This document shows positions 43,394 through 52,714 of a DNA stretch of 64,000 nucleotides, piece after piece. Source of the DNA: Sphingomonas naasensis (GTDB taxonomy: Bacteria > Pseudomonadota > Alphaproteobacteria > Sphingomonadales > Sphingomonadaceae); contig NZ_SRXU01000006.1 of assembly GCF_004792695.1 (NCBI RefSeq), positions 124,001-188,000 of the forward strand, given 5' to 3'. Each line of letters begins with the position of its first letter. The first letter of the stretch is position 1. The notes under the pieces are model-generated. The model was not told where the DNA came from and ran no database searches. It saw only the letters and a program-made list of their open reading frames with translations. A program made the position numbers and the translations under genes.

Positions 43394-43801
43394 TCAGGCG
43401 GGCATCGCGGCCATGTCCATATGGAAGGGGCCGAAGCCATGGCCGTCGGGATCCTCGAATCCGACGCTGTACATGAACCCCTCATCCTCCACGCCGTGGA
43501 CTTCGCGTCCGCCGGTGGCGAGCGCGGCCCTGAAGATGGCATCCACCGCGTCGCGGCTGTCCATGGAAAGCGCGAACAGATTGGCGACGGTCTTGTGGGT
43601 GTCGGCAATCGGCTTGGACGTCAGGCTGCCGAACGCCGCATGGCTGGAGAGCATGAAGCAGACCGCGTCTCCCCAGTTCATCGCCGCGCCGCTATCGCCG
43701 CCGGGAAAGGCCTCGTCCCTGGTCATGCCGATCGCTTCGTAAAAGGCGACCGAAGCGGCGACGTTCGAGACGGGCAAGCTGATGAAGAGCTTTTGGGTCA
43801 T
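43394..43801 (-). CDS. VOC family protein, paralogue B
   Basis: This 135-residue VOC protein reads MTQKLFISLPVSNVAASVAFYEAIGMTRDEAF...GSLTSKPIADTHKTVANL...GFMYSVGFEDPDGHGFGPFHMDM. It is the sister of paralogue A at 42825. The start at 43801 gives alignment of both N-termini. It follows the intact DUF899 gene by 26 bases, the same order as the degraded DUF899-VOC pair downstream. Confidence 0.88.
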   Translation of the reverse strand: MTQKLFISLPVSNVAASVAFYEAIGMTRDEAFPGGDSGAAMNWGDAVCFMLSSHAAFGSLTSKPIADTHKTVANLFALSMDSRDAVDAIFRAALATGGREVHGVEDEGFMYSVGFEDPDGHGFGPFHMDMAAMPA

Positions 43802-43827
43802 CGGAAATCTCCCCGGGGGAATCGGTT

Positions 43828-44535
43828 TCAATAATCGAGCTTGGGATACCAGTCTGCGCCGCGTCCCTCGGGAGTGGCGTCGAGAATCGTCCAAAGCGGC
43901 ATCAAATCGGGTGCGCCGCGCGGGTCTTGGCCGGGATCGGCCGTCAGATCGTCCATCTCCCCTGCCCAGAAGAACCGGATGGTGCCGTCGCGGCGAGAGA
44001 AGACGAGCAGTTGCGGGATGTCGTCCCCCTCGGGGGTGACCGCCCAAAAATCGCGGCTGAACGTCCCGTCCGCGTCCGAATAGAGCGGCAGATGCTTCCA
44101 GCCGCGCCCGGCGGCGAACGTCTCGAGCTTGTCGAGCGGCGAGCGCGCGGTCACCGCGAGCGCGACGCGCTGCTGGATATCGCGCGTCTCGCCTTCCCAG
44201 GCCGAGAGCAGAGAGGTGCACATCGGGCACGGACGCTCGCGCTGCGGCCCGAACATCCATGTGTAGACGACCAGCGTGTCCTTGTCGCCGAACAGCTCGG
44301 CGAGCGTCACGGGGCCTTCGGGCCCTTCGAAGCTATAGGCGTCGCCCGGGACCAGCGGCCCCGGCGGCAGCGCGCGGCGCTGCTCGGCGACGCGCTCGAT
44401 CTGGCGGCGGAGCGCGATCTCGTCGGCGAGCAGCGCGGTGCGCGCCGCGCGATATTCGGCGCTTTCGCCCGGCCAGCGCGATCGGGCACGCGCTGCCAGC
44501 ACCTCGACCGGGGGCAGGATCGTTTCGACCGTCAT
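43828..44535 (-). CDS. DUF899 family thioredoxin-like protein
   Basis: This 235-residue protein opens with a helical segment (AEYRAARTALLADEIALRRQIERVAEQRRALPPG). A thioredoxin-like domain follows with TLVVYTWMFGPQRERPCPMCTSLLSAWEG near residue 95 (CPMC in the redox-motif position) and ends DLMPLWTILDATPEGRGADWYPKLDY. The family's reaction is unproven. It heads the minus-strand run and faces the HxlR regulator across 74 bases. The start at 44535 is preferred; an upstream in-frame ATG at 44619 would overlap the regulator's putative operators. Confidence 0.87.
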   Translation of the reverse strand: MTVETILPPVEVLAARARSRWPGESAEYRAARTALLADEIALRRQIERVAEQRRALPPGPLVPGDAYSFEGPEGPVTLAELFGDKDTLVVYTWMFGPQRERPCPMCTSLLSAWEGETRDIQQRVALAVTARSPLDKLETFAAGRGWKHLPLYSDADGTFSRDFWAVTPEGDDIPQLLVFSRRDGTIRFFWAGEMDDLTADPGQDPRGAPDLMPLWTILDATPEGRGADWYPKLDY

Positions 44536-44594
44536 GCAAACCTCCGCTTTTCGGGTGTCGCGAATCGCTTTCTTGATCTTGATGCCCGACTCGG

Positions 44595-44629
44595 TTACAA
44601 AAAACAACCATGGAGTCACAAAAAATAAC
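44595..44629. promoter_or_regulatory. Two 14-bp direct repeats at the HxlR/DUF899 divergent promoter
   Basis: TTACAAAAAACAAC (44595-44608) and TCACAAAAAATAAC (44616-44629) match at 12 of 14 positions and are 21 bp apart, i.e. two helical turns. The first candidate ATG of the regulator (44610) lies between them. This would suit autoregulation and control of the divergent gene cluster. The A-tracts stand out in the G+C-rich surroundings. Confidence 0.5.
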
Positions 44630-45305
44630 TAACCCCGATTTGATCCAGATGCGCCGCTGGTATCGCGACGCCTGCGGGACCGCGCTGGCGATGGATCTGA
44701 TCGGCGAGCGCTGGGCGCTGCTGATCGTGCGCGAGCTGCTGCTCGGGCCGCGGCGCTTCGGCGAGATCCGCGGGGCGCTCGACGGGCTCAGCGCCAACAT
44801 CCTCACCCAGCGGCTCGAAGGGATGGAAAGGGCGGGGATCCTGCGCAAGCGGGCGCTCCCCTCACCCGCCAATGCGCAGGTGTACGAGCTCACCAAATGG
44901 GGTGCCGCGCTCGAGGAGCCGATCTTCGCCCTGAGCCGCTGGGCGGCGGGATCGCCCGCGCACGACGTGACGCTGCCGCTCAGCAACACCGCCTTCATGC
45001 TGTCGCTGCGCACGATGATGAATCACCGCGCCGATCCCGATTTCGCCCCCGATCTCGGCTTCCGCGTCGGCGGCGAGCCGTTCCGCGCGCGGATCGTGGA
45101 CGGGTTGCTCGCGATCGAGCGGCGCGACCCGGCGGGCGCCGAGGTTGTCTTCGCCGGCGAGCCCTCGCTGCTCGCGGCGACCTTTTATGGCCGCGACCCG
45201 CTGGCCGTGTCGATGCGCGAGGGCAGGGTGACCGTCACCGGCGATGCCGCGATCGGCCAGCGCTTCGTCGATCTGTTTGGTCTTCCCGTCTTCTCCAACG
45301 ACTGA
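44610..45305 (+). CDS. HxlR-family transcriptional regulator
   Basis: This protein of up to 231 residues has the HxlR winged helix [39 protein letters not shown]...[15 protein letters not shown] (about residues 19-80). An extended C-terminal domain follows ([16 protein letters not shown]...), longer than the plain 110-residue HxlR proteins. No Shine-Dalgarno is evident at 44610; the ATG at 44652 ([10 protein letters not shown]) fits family N-termini better and would leave the direct repeats upstream. It is divergent from, and probably controls, the DUF899/VOC/GST run. Confidence 0.86.
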   Translation: MESQKITNPDLIQMRRWYRDACGTALAMDLIGERWALLIVRELLLGPRRFGEIRGALDGLSANILTQRLEGMERAGILRKRALPSPANAQVYELTKWGAALEEPIFALSRWAAGSPAHDVTLPLSNTAFMLSLRTMMNHRADPDFAPDLGFRVGGEPFRARIVDGLLAIERRDPAGAEVVFAGEPSLLAATFYGRDPLAVSMREGRVTVTGDAAIGQRFVDLFGLPVFSND

Positions 45306-45385
45306 TAGGCGGAAGCCCCCTGCGCTTTGACGTTGCAGTGCGGCGAACGCCCCACTACCTCGCGAAGCCGATCCTGCAGGAAGCG

Positions 45386-46396
45386 ATGATGGCCGATATT
45401 CCCAACACCCAGCCCGACAGTCGCGAGACGACGATTCTCGACGCGCCCGACAAGATGGTGAAGGTGCGCGACCTGTTCGGCCTCGATTCGGACATGGAAT
45501 GCCCCGCGTTCAGCGAGGCCGACGAGCGCGTCCCCGATCTCGATCCCGCCTATGTGTTCGATCCCGACACCACGCTCGCGATCCTCGCCGGCTTCGCGCA
45601 CAATCGCCGGGTGATGGTCCAGGGCTATCACGGCACCGGCAAGTCGACGCATATCGAGCAGGTCGCCGCGCGCCTCAACTGGCCGTGCATCCGCATCAAT
45701 CTCGACGCGCACATCAGCCGTATCGACCTGATCGGCCGCGACGCGATCGTGCTCAAGGACGGCCAGCAGGTCACCGAATTCCGCGAGGGCCTGCTCCCCT
45801 GGGCGCTGCAGACCCCGACCGCGCTCGTCTTCGACGAATATGACGCGGGCCGCCCCGACGTGATGTTCGTGATCCAGCGCGTGCTCGAGACCGAGGGCAA
45901 GCTGACCCTGCTCGATCAGAACCGGGTGATCCGCCCGAACCCGTGGTTCCGGCTGTTCGCCACCGCCAACACGGTCGGCCTCGGCGACACCAGCGGGCTC
46001 TATCACGGCACCCAGCAGATCAACCAGGGCCAGATGGACCGCTGGAACGTGGTGGTGACGCTCAACTATCTCCCCGCCGCGACCGAGGCGCAGATCGTGC
46101 TCGCCAAGTCGGGCGAGTACGACAAGCCCGACGGCAAGCAGGTGGTCGAGAACATGGTCCGCGTCGCCGATCTGACCCGCAAGGGCTTCATCGCCGGCGA
46201 CATCTCGACGGTGATGAGTCCGCGCACGGTGATCACCTGGGCGCAGAACGCCTTGATCTTCGGCGATGTCGGCTTCGCCTTTCGCCTGTCGTTCCTCAAC
46301 AAGTGCGACGAGGCAGAGCGCGCGCAGGTCGCCGAATATTATCAGCGGGTGTTCGGCAAGGACCTGCCCGAAAGCGTGGTCGCCAAAGCCGGCTAG
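45386..46396 (+). CDS. cobS: Cobaltochelatase subunit CobS-type AAA+ ATPase
   Basis: This 336-residue AAA+ protein has Walker [19 protein letters not shown] near residue 80, Walker B-like [22 protein letters not shown] near 150 and [38 protein letters not shown], the CobS signature. In aerobic B12 synthesis CobS and CobT drive CobN to insert cobalt into hydrogenobyrinate diamide. No cobN or other cob gene is in the window, so a broader chaperone-like role cannot be excluded. AGGA precedes ATGATG at 45386. Confidence 0.93.
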   Translation: MMADIPNTQPDSRETTILDAPDKMVKVRDLFGLDSDMECPAFSEADERVPDLDPAYVFDPDTTLAILAGFAHNRRVMVQGYHGTGKSTHIEQVAARLNWPCIRINLDAHISRIDLIGRDAIVLKDGQQVTEFREGLLPWALQTPTALVFDEYDAGRPDVMFVIQRVLETEGKLTLLDQNRVIRPNPWFRLFATANTVGLGDTSGLYHGTQQINQGQMDRWNVVVTLNYLPAATEAQIVLAKSGEYDKPDGKQVVENMVRVADLTRKGFIAGDISTVMSPRTVITWAQNALIFGDVGFAFRLSFLNKCDEAERAQVAEYYQRVFGKDLPESVVAKAG

Positions 46397-47184
46397 GCGA
46401 GCTTGCGGCCGAAGGTGCGCGGGGCCGCCATCGCCGGCGCCGCGGCGGCCTCGGGCGCCGATTGCCCGTGCCCCTGCGCCTGCCGCTCGATCTCGAGCTC
46501 GCGCAGCCGCGCGGCGACGCGCTGGTTGAACGCGGAATCGGGGGAGCTGCTCTCTTCGGGGCCGAGGATCGACTCGCGCACGCGTCGCCGCAGGAAGCTC
46601 CGCAGCCACAGGATGAAGCCGCCGCCGATCACCAGCATTGCGATGAACAACGCCCCGACGCCACCCTTGCCCGTGGGCGCCGCCGTGTCCCCATCCGTCG
46701 CGTCGCCCCGCTCCGCCGCCATCTTGCGGACGCGCGCGCGCAGTTCGTCGGTCGTCTCGCCGGGCAGCCGCTCGACCTCGGCACGGCTCTTCGGCCGCTC
46801 GGGGACCTTGGCCGAATAGGTCGCGCGGTAGCTGGCGGTCGGGTCCATCCCGAGATCGAGGCGGATCACATCGAGCTGGGCGCTGTCGAGCTTCACATAG
46901 CGATCGCCATTGTAGAGCACGAAGCCCGGCTCGGCGGGATAGATCGAATCGCCGTCGCGGACGGTGTAGAGCGCCCCGAGATCATAATATTGACCGTCGT
47001 GGGAATAGGTGGCGGTGTCGGGCAGGTCGTAGACTTTGTCGATCTTCTCGGCATAGGCGCCGCCGCCACCGCCGCCGAAGCTGAAGAAGCGGAAACGGCG
47101 CCGCGCCTCCGCGGGCTCGGCGAGCGCGACGAGCAGCGTCACCGCCGCCATGATCGCCAGTACGAACCTGCCGCGTGCCTGCAT
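46393..47184 (-). CDS. Exported membrane protein of unknown function between cobS and cobT
   Basis: This 263-residue protein has a signal peptide (about 1-27, ALAEPAEA), then a glycine-rich [17 protein letters not shown] segment. A periplasmic domain with [34 protein letters not shown] follows. A single membrane helix lies near residue 180-198 ([18 protein letters not shown]), and the basic/acidic cytosolic tail ends FGRKLA. I cannot assign a family. It overlaps the end of cobS by four bases on the opposite strand and separates cobS from cobT. Confidence 0.78.
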   Translation of the reverse strand: MQARGRFVLAIMAAVTLLVALAEPAEARRRFRFFSFGGGGGGAYAEKIDKVYDLPDTATYSHDGQYYDLGALYTVRDGDSIYPAEPGFVLYNGDRYVKLDSAQLDVIRLDLGMDPTASYRATYSAKVPERPKSRAEVERLPGETTDELRARVRKMAAERGDATDGDTAAPTGKGGVGALFIAMLVIGGGFILWLRSFLRRRVRESILGPEESSSPDSAFNQRVAARLRELEIERQAQGHGQSAPEAAAAPAMAAPRTFGRKLA

Positions 47185-47305
47185 CCGCCATCCCCCCAGA
47201 GCCGATCGCCTGCATCCTGCTGAAGGTTGCTTAGCATTTCGCTAAACGACGACTTGCGCGCCGGAGCGGTCGCGCGCGATTGATTTCGCGCGCGCACCCC
47301 GCCAC

Positions 47306-49141
47306 ATGGCGTTCGTGGCCGCAGATTCTCCCCTCGAGCAGCTTCGCAACGTGCTGGGCGGCACGGCGCGCGCGCTTTCGGGCGAGGGCGAGGCCGAGCT
47401 GAGCTTCACGTCCGAGGCGCCGCGCCAGGACGGGCGCAGCATCAAGGTGCCGATGCCGGCGCGCAGCCTGCCCGCCGAGCAGGTCGCCGAGGCGCGCGGC
47501 TTCGCCGATGGCTTCGCGCTCCGCATGCGGCACCACGACGCCGCGCTGCACCTGAAGGGCGCGCCCAAGGAGGCCGTGGCACGCGCGGTATTCGACGCGA
47601 TCGAGACCGCCCGGGTCGAGGCGCTCGGATCGCGCGGCTATGCCGGGATCGCCGACAATCTCGAGCATGCGCTGGGCGTGCGGCTGCGCTCGGATCCGAT
47701 CGCGCGGGCACGCAACCGCGACGAAGTGCCCCTGTCGACCGCGCTCGGGCTGATGGTCCGCGAGCGGCTGACCGGGCGCGAGGCGCCGGCCAGCGCGGCG
47801 ATGGGCATGGCGCTGGTCCGCGACTGGATCGAGGAGCGCGCCGCCGGCGATCTCGATGCGCTGGCGCTGACGATCGACGATCAGCAAGCCTTTGCCGGCC
47901 TCGCCACCAAGCTGCTCCACGATCTCGAGCTGGTCGAAGGCGAGATGATCCCCGACGAGGCCGATGACGGCGGCGGCGAGGACGAGGGCACCGACGAGCA
48001 GGACGAGCCCGGCGACGAGGAAGGCGACAGCGAAGCGCAGCAGGGCGAAGGCGAGGTCGAGGCGCGCGGCGAACAGCGCGAATCCGACGATGCCGAGCAG
48101 GGCGAGGACCGCGACGCCGAGGCGATGGACGACGGCGACGGCGAGCCCGGCGACGATGGCGAGGACGGCATGATGCCCGTCCGCCCCAATCGCCCGTGGA
48201 GCGACTTGCCGCCGCAGTTCGAATATCGCCCCTACACCACCCAGTTCGACGAAGTGATCGCGGCGACCGAGCTGTGCGACACCGAGGAGCTCGATCGGCT
48301 GCGCGCCTATCTCGATCAGCAGCTGGTCCATCTCCAGGGCGCGGTGACCAAGCTCGCCAACCGGCTCCAGCGCCGGCTGATGGCGCAGCAGAACCGCAGC
48401 TGGGACTTCGATCAGGAGGAAGGCATCCTCGACGCGGCGCGGCTGGCGCGGATCGTCGTCAATCCGATGCTGTCGCTGTCGTACAAGGTCGAGCGCGACA
48501 CCGAGTTCAAGGACACGGTGGTGACCTTGCTCATCGACAATTCGGGCTCGATGCGCGGGCGGCCGATTTCGATCGCCGCGATCAGCGCGGACATCCTCGC
48601 GCGCACGCTCGAGCGCGTCGGCGTGAAGACCGAGATTCTCGGCTTCACCACGCGCGCGTGGAAGGGCGGGCAGGCGCGCGAGAAATGGCTCGCCGAGGGT
48701 CGCCCCGCCCAGCCCGGCCGGCTCAACGACATCCGCCACATCGTCTACAAACAGGCCGACGAGCCGTGGCGCCGTGCCAAGCGCAGCCTCGGGCTGATGA
48801 TGCGCGAGGGGCTGCTCAAGGAGAATATCGACGGCGAGGCGCTGCTCTGGGCGCACAGCCGGCTGATCGCCCGGCCCGAGGACCGCCGCATCCTGATGGT
48901 GATCTCGGACGGCGCGCCGGTCGACGATTCGACGCTTTCGGTCAATTCGGGCTCCTATCTCGAGCGCCATCTGCGCCAGGTGATCGGCTGGATCGAGGCG
49001 CGCTCGCCGGTCGAGCTCGTCGCGATCGGCATCGGCCACGACGTGACGCGCTATTACAGCCGCGCCGTGACGATCATGGATGCCGAGCAGCTCGCCGGGA
49101 CGATGGTCGAGCAGCTGGCGGCCTTGTTCGACAGCGAATGA
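47306..49141 (+). CDS. cobT: Cobaltochelatase subunit CobT
   Basis: This 611-residue protein has an N-terminal CobT domain (1-200). A very acidic linker (about 212-290, runs of Asp/Glu such as [20 protein letters not shown]) follows, then a C-terminal von Willebrand A domain with the metal site DNSGSMRG near residue 413. CobT pairs with CobS as the chaperone of the CobN chelatase. The length and acidic linker are as in the family. It starts 121 bases past the antisense exported-protein gene, and its stop overlaps the next gene (ATGA). Confidence 0.93.
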   Translation: MAFVAADSPLEQLRNVLGGTARALSGEGEAELSFTSEAPRQDGRSIKVPMPARSLPAEQVAEARGFADGFALRMRHHDAALHLKGAPKEAVARAVFDAIETARVEALGSRGYAGIADNLEHALGVRLRSDPIARARNRDEVPLSTALGLMVRERLTGREAPASAAMGMALVRDWIEERAAGDLDALALTIDDQQAFAGLATKLLHDLELVEGEMIPDEADDGGGEDEGTDEQDEPGDEEGDSEAQQGEGEVEARGEQRESDDAEQGEDRDAEAMDDGDGEPGDDGEDGMMPVRPNRPWSDLPPQFEYRPYTTQFDEVIAATELCDTEELDRLRAYLDQQLVHLQGAVTKLANRLQRRLMAQQNRSWDFDQEEGILDAARLARIVVNPMLSLSYKVERDTEFKDTVVTLLIDNSGSMRGRPISIAAISADILARTLERVGVKTEILGFTTRAWKGGQAREKWLAEGRPAQPGRLNDIRHIVYKQADEPWRRAKRSLGLMMREGLLKENIDGEALLWAHSRLIARPEDRRILMVISDGAPVDDSTLSVNSGSYLERHLRQVIGWIEARSPVELVAIGIGHDVTRYYSRAVTIMDAEQLAGTMVEQLAALFDSE

Positions 49142-49419
49142 AGCTCGACCCGCCCGCGGGAGGGTTTCACGGGCCGGTCAAACGCTCGATCACCATCGCC
49201 GCGCACCAGACCTCGATCAGCCTCGAGCCGCTGTTCTGGGATGCCCTCGAAGCCGCCGCCGAGGCGCGCGCATTGCCGCTCAGCGCGCTCGTCGCGGCGA
49301 TCGATCACGCCCGCATCCAATCCGATGCGCCGCCCAACCTCGCCAGCGCGATCCGCACCTGGCTGCTCGACCAGACCCAGCCGCCGGCCGCAGCGAGCGG
49401 CCAGGCCGAGGATTCATAG
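49138..49419 (+). CDS. Ribbon-helix-helix domain protein
   Basis: This 93-residue protein, [45 protein letters not shown]...[13 protein letters not shown], matches the RHH_4 type of small DNA-binding proteins, which act as repressors or antitoxin-like factors. No toxin partner is adjacent. It overlaps cobT by four bases and is therefore probably co-translated with it, a pairing worth noting. Confidence 0.83.
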   Translation: MKLDPPAGGFHGPVKRSITIAAHQTSISLEPLFWDALEAAAEARALPLSALVAAIDHARIQSDAPPNLASAIRTWLLDQTQPPAAASGQAEDS

Positions 49420-49515
49420 ACCCCGCCCGCCGGAACGGCTGTGGATGTCTGAGAACGGGCGGTTAGCGGCTTGCCCTCTTCCCGCGACCGGAAGGAACAA
49501 GCCGCCATCACGGGG

Positions 49516-50400
49516 CTATTTCAGCGGCAGAAATAGCTCCGCTACAACATCATGCGCGGCCGCATCGGGTCGGAAAGTGATGTAGCGCTGACAATAGATC
49601 GGGAAGTCGCGCGCCTCCTCGCCGCTTGCCGGCAGCCAGTCGCGATAGAGATAGAGCGCGGCAGGCTCCAGATTGTGCGAGGCACCGTTGACCCGCAGCA
49701 CCGCGCAGCGCCCGCCGGGAATCGTGCCGGCCTTCATCACTTCGTCGTCCGCCGAGATCGGCATATCGGTCCCGACGCATAGGTCCATGCTGTAATCGTC
49801 GGGATTTGCGGGCGTCCGCTCGGAGCGGAAGATGTTGAAGGTCGGGCTTGTCTCCGGCGAAAGCCCCGCCGCCTTGCGCCAGCGGATGAAGCTCTCGATC
49901 GTCTCGTTCAGCCGCGCCCGATCGCCGCGATGCTCCAGCACTGCCACCTGCGTCGGCGCCACCTCGCGGATCGTCACATCATTTTCGGTGTAGGTCGTAT
50001 TCATCAGCTTGCTCCTGGCGATCTCCAATGGCCCGAAGGCCGCAAGCCACGGCGCCCAATCGGGCGATTTTCGAAACGACGAAGGCGATTGCCCGAAGCG
50101 CTGGCGAAAGGCGCGGGCGAAGGCATCCGGCGATTCGTATCCGGCATCCATCGCGATCTCGGTGACGCTCAGCGCGCCATTCGAGGCCAGCCGGTTCGAC
50201 GCCTGCTTCATGCGGGCAAGCTGGACATAGCGATGCACGGAAACCTCGAAGGTCGCCGTGAACTGCCGGTGGAAATGAAATTTCGAAAAGGCGGCGATCG
50301 CGCTCATCGTATCTAGGTCGAGATCGCCGTCGAGATGCTGATCGATATAATCCAGCACCCGCTGCATCCGCGCCCGATAATTCCGAAGCGCTGCCTTCAT
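49516..50400 (-). CDS. AraC-family regulator with GyrI-like effector domain
   Basis: This 294-residue regulator has two N-terminal AraC helix-turn-helix motifs (residues 10-110: LDTMSAIAAFSKFHFHRQFTATFEVSVHRYV and VTEIAMDAGYESPDAFARAFRQRFGQSPSSFR). A C-terminal GyrI/SOUL-type ligand-binding domain follows (NDVTIREVAPTQVAVLEHRGD... YSMDLCVGTDMPI). This Rob/BmrR-like layout is usual for drug- or toxicant-responsive activators. GGAAG precedes the ATG at 50400. No obvious target gene adjoins it. Confidence 0.9.
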   Translation of the reverse strand: MKAALRNYRARMQRVLDYIDQHLDGDLDLDTMSAIAAFSKFHFHRQFTATFEVSVHRYVQLARMKQASNRLASNGALSVTEIAMDAGYESPDAFARAFRQRFGQSPSSFRKSPDWAPWLAAFGPLEIARSKLMNTTYTENDVTIREVAPTQVAVLEHRGDRARLNETIESFIRWRKAAGLSPETSPTFNIFRSERTPANPDDYSMDLCVGTDMPISADDEVMKAGTIPGGRCAVLRVNGASHNLEPAALYLYRDWLPASGEEARDFPIYCQRYITFRPDAAAHDVVAELFLPLK

Positions 50401-50578
50401 CGTTTCTTCCTCCGTGACGGCACCAGCTAGGCGATTCGCACCTTTAGACGCTCGACCGATCTTGCGGTTTGTGAGGATCGACCGGAACGCCCGATGACCG
50501 CTTGCAGGCGAACACCGACAGCCACGGAACGACCGCCCTTGGGGCGAAAGCAGATTGGCAGTCCTATGCGTCCGCGCT

Positions 50579-50861
50579 CTAGGGTCCGTACTCAATACCC
50601 ACAACGGTCGGGATCGCCCGGAGACGTGCGCTGGCAAGGAAGCTCGCGCAGCGCGGGCTGGCGGCCCGGGCAAGCGGGCTGACGCAGTCCAGCGTGCGTC
50701 TCCGGGCGACCGCGCAGCGGCGGGTCGCTTTTGGCGCACAGCCACGTCACGAGCCAAGTCCTTGGGGTCACGATGACACCGCGTCGCTCCCTCCTCGTTC
50801 CTCCCCGTGCGCCAAAATCGGCTCCGTCACGACCATTGCGGGTTTTGAGTACGGACCCTAG
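50579..50861. mobile_element. 283-bp MITE-like element with terminal and internal inverted repeats
   Basis: The ends CTAGGGTCCGTACTCAA (50579 onward) and the matching reverse complement ending at 50861 form inverted repeats of about 32 bp with three mismatches. Two more dyads lie inside: CGCCCGGAGACGTGCGCTGG at 50615-50634 against 50689-50708 (18 of 20), and TTTTGGCGCAC at 50729-50739 against 50807-50817. No coding sequence is present. This fits a non-autonomous miniature element. It occupies most of the 457-bp gap between the AraC gene and apbE; the remaining 50401-50578 holds only the AraC promoter region. Confidence 0.7.
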
Positions 50862-51832
50862 CCGAGCATCGCCGCAAAGGCGGGCGAGAGGATCTCGCGC
50901 GGCCCCTCCGCCGCGCGCACCACCATGTGCATCGCCAGCCCCTCGCGCGCCGCCACCGCCGGCGCCGCTTCGGGACCGAGCACGCTCAGCGCAGTCGCCC
51001 AGGCATCGGCGCGCATGCATTCGGCGTGGAGCACCGTCACCGAAGCCACGCCATTGTCGAGCGGCGCGCCGCTGCGCGGATCGAGCGTATGCGCATAGCG
51101 GCGCCCGCCTTCCTCGAAATGCCGCCGATAATCCCCAGAGGTCGCGATCGCGAGGCCGTGGAGCGCCACCCGGATCGGCGCCACCGCGGCACCCGGTGCT
51201 TGCTCGAGATCGACCCACCAGGGCTGTCCATCGGGCTTGATGCCGTGACCGCTGAGCTCGCCGCCGATCTCGACGAGGAAATCATCGAGCCCGTGCGCGC
51301 GCAGGGCCGCCGCCACCGCATCGACGGCATAGCCTTTGGCGATGCCGGAAAAGTCGAGCGCCGCCGCCGCGCTGCGGCGCGCGCGGAGCAATAGCGGCTC
51401 GAAGTCGATCCGTCGCTCGCCACCGGGCACCGCAGGCGGAATCCCCACCCGGCGCCCGGAGGGACCGAAGCCCCATTGATCGGCGAGCGCGCCCATCGCC
51501 GGATCGAACGCCCCGCCGCTCCGCGCCGCGACGTCGAGCGCGGCGCCGAGCACGTGCGCGAACTCGGCGGGCAGCGAGATCCCGCTTCCCGGCGTCGCGC
51601 GATTGAACCGGCTGAGATCCGATCCGGGCTCCCACTGGCTCATCTGCGCGATCACGCGGTCGAGCACGGTCTGCACCGCAGGCGCGATCGCCGGCGCCAG
51701 CCGCTCGGGCAGCGCCGCGATCCGCACCGACCAGGTCGTGCCCATGGTCTCGCCGCCGAACGCGCGGACGCTGCCTCCCGCGCGGCGGTGAAAGGCCTCG
51801 GCCGACAGCGCGGGCGGGATCGCGATCCTCAG
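50858..51832 (-). CDS. apbE: FAD:protein FMN transferase
   Basis: This protein of about 324 residues covalently attaches FMN to Ser/Thr of periplasmic or membrane redox proteins. Marks are GGETMGTTWSVRI near residue 27, ALDFSGIAKGYAVDAVAAALRAHGLDDFLVEIGGEL near 155-195 and YAHTLDPRSGAPLDNGVASVTVL near 245, which carries the Asp/Thr metal-site region. No ATG, GTG or TTG lies upstream of the conserved TMGT motif. A CTG at 51832 overlapping the DUF4198 stop (CTGA) is the best candidate start. Its TAG stop lies in the terminal repeat of the MITE-like element. It is the last gene of the flavinylation module. Confidence 0.87.
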   Translation of the reverse strand: MRIAIPPALSAEAFHRRAGGSVRAFGGETMGTTWSVRIAALPERLAPAIAPAVQTVLDRVIAQMSQWEPGSDLSRFNRATPGSGISLPAEFAHVLGAALDVAARSGGAFDPAMGALADQWGFGPSGRRVGIPPAVPGGERRIDFEPLLLRARRSAAAALDFSGIAKGYAVDAVAAALRAHGLDDFLVEIGGELSGHGIKPDGQPWWVDLEQAPGAAVAPIRVALHGLAIATSGDYRRHFEEGGRRYAHTLDPRSGAPLDNGVASVTVLHAECMRADAWATALSVLGPEAAPAVAAREGLAMHMVVRAAEGPREILSPAFAAMLG

Positions 51833-52701
51833 GGGGCGAGCACCTCGAGCGTGGTGACATAGCTCACCCGCCGCTGCGGCGGGCCGGCCGGACGGCCGCC
51901 CTGCGGGCTGCCGGCACCCGGGGCACCCATGCCCGGACCGCCCTGTCCTTCCTCGCGCGGCCTGTTCGGCGTGACGTTGAGCCAATAGAGGCCGGGATCG
52001 GGCCAGTTGATCGAGACCTTGCCGTCGGCGCCGGTCTTGAGATCCTGCTGCTTCAGATTGTCGCGATAGCGGATGCCGCCCGGGATCACCGTGACGAACA
52101 GGTCCGGCGCGGGCTTGCCGTCGAGCAAGAACTGAAAGGTCGCCGCCTCGCCGACGACGAGATCGTTGGGATGGGTGACCGGCACCAGCTCGATGCCCTT
52201 GCCGGCCGGCTTGAACACCGTGGTGGTCGGCGCGCCCTGCGTCACATAGATCTCGTTGCGCGACAGGCTCTCGGAGGTCTGGACGTCGGTGGCGCCCGCG
52301 GGGATCACCGAGGCGAGCTTGTCGGCGGTGGTGCCGCGCGGAATCATCTTGCTCTCGCCGTTCAGCTTGTAGCTGCCGAACACATTCTGGCTGACCGCGC
52401 CGATCCGGTAGGTGCCCTGCTGGGTGAGGTGGACGTCGAAGGTCGCGCGGAACTTGCCGACCGCATGATTCTCGACCGTGCCGGCGGTGCCGTCGGGCTG
52501 AGTCACGGTGGGGACGACGCGGATCGGCTGGTGATCGAAGAAGAACAGGTCGTTCGAAACCGCGGCGTCGACGGTCACCCAATTGTCGGTGCCCGAGACG
52601 GTGGTCGACGAGGCGATCATCCACATGCGGTGCGCGAGCGCGGCCGGTGCGGCCAGCGCGGCGACCGCGCTGATCGCGATGAGTGGCGTGCGTAGGTTCA
52701 T
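51829..52701 (-). CDS. DUF4198 family periplasmic protein
   Basis: This 290-residue exported protein has a Sec signal at residues 1-23 (ending ALA) followed by HRMWMIASSTTVSGTDNWVTVDAAVSNDLFFFDH, typical of DUF4198. Two immunoglobulin-like beta regions follow (GIELVPVTHPNDLVVGEAATFQFLLDGKPAP). A Gly/Pro-rich low-complexity segment lies near 250-275. DUF4198 proteins are thought to be periplasmic metal-related proteins related to NikM-type components. It lies between DUF2271 and apbE and overlaps the latter. Confidence 0.85.
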   Translation of the reverse strand: MNLRTPLIAISAVAALAAPAALAHRMWMIASSTTVSGTDNWVTVDAAVSNDLFFFDHQPIRVVPTVTQPDGTAGTVENHAVGKFRATFDVHLTQQGTYRIGAVSQNVFGSYKLNGESKMIPRGTTADKLASVIPAGATDVQTSESLSRNEIYVTQGAPTTTVFKPAGKGIELVPVTHPNDLVVGEAATFQFLLDGKPAPDLFVTVIPGGIRYRDNLKQQDLKTGADGKVSINWPDPGLYWLNVTPNRPREEGQGGPGMGAPGAGSPQGGRPAGPPQRRVSYVTTLEVLAP

Positions 52702-52714
52702 GGCGTTCCCCCTT

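Noticed and set aside
45306..45385. Upstream extension of cobS to 44897
   Set aside because: The open frame overlaps the HxlR gene and has no homology; the ATG at 45386 has a ribosome-binding site and gives the normal CobS N-terminus.
49138..49419. RHH protein as half of a toxin-antitoxin pair
   Set aside because: No toxin-like gene adjoins it; it overlaps cobT and the next gene is a convergent AraC regulator.
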